The translations under genes and the position numbers were made by a program. Of a stretch of 33,350 nucleotides of DNA, positions 33,233-33,350 are shown piece by piece; the stretch's first letter is position 1; the number at the start of each line of letters is the position of its first letter. Under the pieces are notes generated by a model. The model made no database searches. It was not told the origin of the DNA and worked only from the letters and a program-made list of their open reading frames with translations. The stretch lies in the NCBI GenBank assembly GCA_025358725.1, contig JANYIT010000199.1, forward strand, positions 1-33,350. The letters are read 5' to 3'. Source of the DNA: Chamaesiphon sp. GL140_3_metabinner_129_sub. Lineage in GTDB: Bacteria; Cyanobacteriota; Cyanobacteriia; Cyanobacteriales; Chamaesiphonaceae.

Positions 33233-33350
33233 TGTTAAATGTCAAGTGGTTAGACGTGTCGCGACAGGTTAATGTCGGGTAGGTGTCGCGAAAGGGCAGT
33301 TCAGATCGAAACGACAAGTAACGATCGGTTGCGACAGGGGCACAAAAAAT

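Noticed and set aside
33114-33317. 67-aa minus-strand frame after ureG
   Set aside because: It is made almost wholly of palindromic repeat DNA, overlaps the last bases of ureG and has no ribosome-binding site; I treat it as a translated repeat.

Overview
The window is chromosomal DNA from a cyanobacterium. It encodes a photosystem II extrinsic protein (PsbU), a UDP-sulfoquinovose synthase (SqdB), a CpcS/CpeS-type bilin lyase, a one-helix high-light-inducible protein and a CRY-DASH photolyase. HIP1 (GCGATCGC) and related GATCGATC/CGATCGA words are scattered through coding and spacer DNA. The genus cannot be fixed from this alone; the CGATCGA-rich style would fit a Chamaesiphon/Crinalium-like lineage, but that is only a guess. 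No rRNA, tRNA, CRISPR array, transposase or phage gene was found. Most of the window is core genome in short, frequently alternating transcription units.

Layout. 137-3915 (minus): NDP-sugar synthase, ScpA, GalE and an unknown coiled-coil protein. 4156-4785 (plus): bilin lyase. 4871-6435 (minus): PdxH and PPK2. 6613-10355 (plus): SqdB, PsbU and NadB. 10368-11380 (minus): a D27-like carotenoid isomerase and a small HLIP. 11640-17803 (plus): a 1096-aa protein resembling the alpha/beta subunits of phosphorylase kinase, two tiny overlapping ORFs, a GAF protein with a decayed histidine-kinase core, and a HAD phosphatase. 18018-19686: a TPR protein (minus) and an M48 metallopeptidase (plus). 19688-22917 (minus): DnaG and CobW, with a cobalamin riboswitch in front of cobW. 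23210-24025 (plus): LarE. 24061-26981: DUF3611 protein (minus), PadR-like regulator and CRY-DASH (plus). 27108-28504: Fur/PerR-type regulator (minus) and a lipoprotein (plus). 28574-31011 (minus): DUF697 GTPase and a fatty-acid-hydroxylase family protein, separated by a MITE-like element. 31085-33117 (plus): a small membrane protein, a Pro-rich lipoprotein and UreG. A cluster of palindromic repeats closes the window.

How the genes relate. Several genes concern photosynthesis and light (lyase, SqdB, PsbU, HLIP, CRY-DASH). A second theme is metals and cofactors (CobW under B12 control, LarE, UreG, Fur/PerR, PdxH, NadB). Sugar-nucleotide and polymer metabolism is represented by the NDP-sugar synthase, GalE, the phosphorylase-kinase-like protein and PPK2. 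These are not joined in one operon, and I do not see a compact new defence or biosynthetic system.

The most distinctive non-genic features are: many heptanucleotide tandem arrays with different unit sequences at gene borders; a 211-bp nested inverted-repeat element whose right end supplies the stop codon of a gene; a cobalamin riboswitch; a probable HLR1 (RpaB) site on the HLIP gene; and a short in-frame direct repeat inside nadB.
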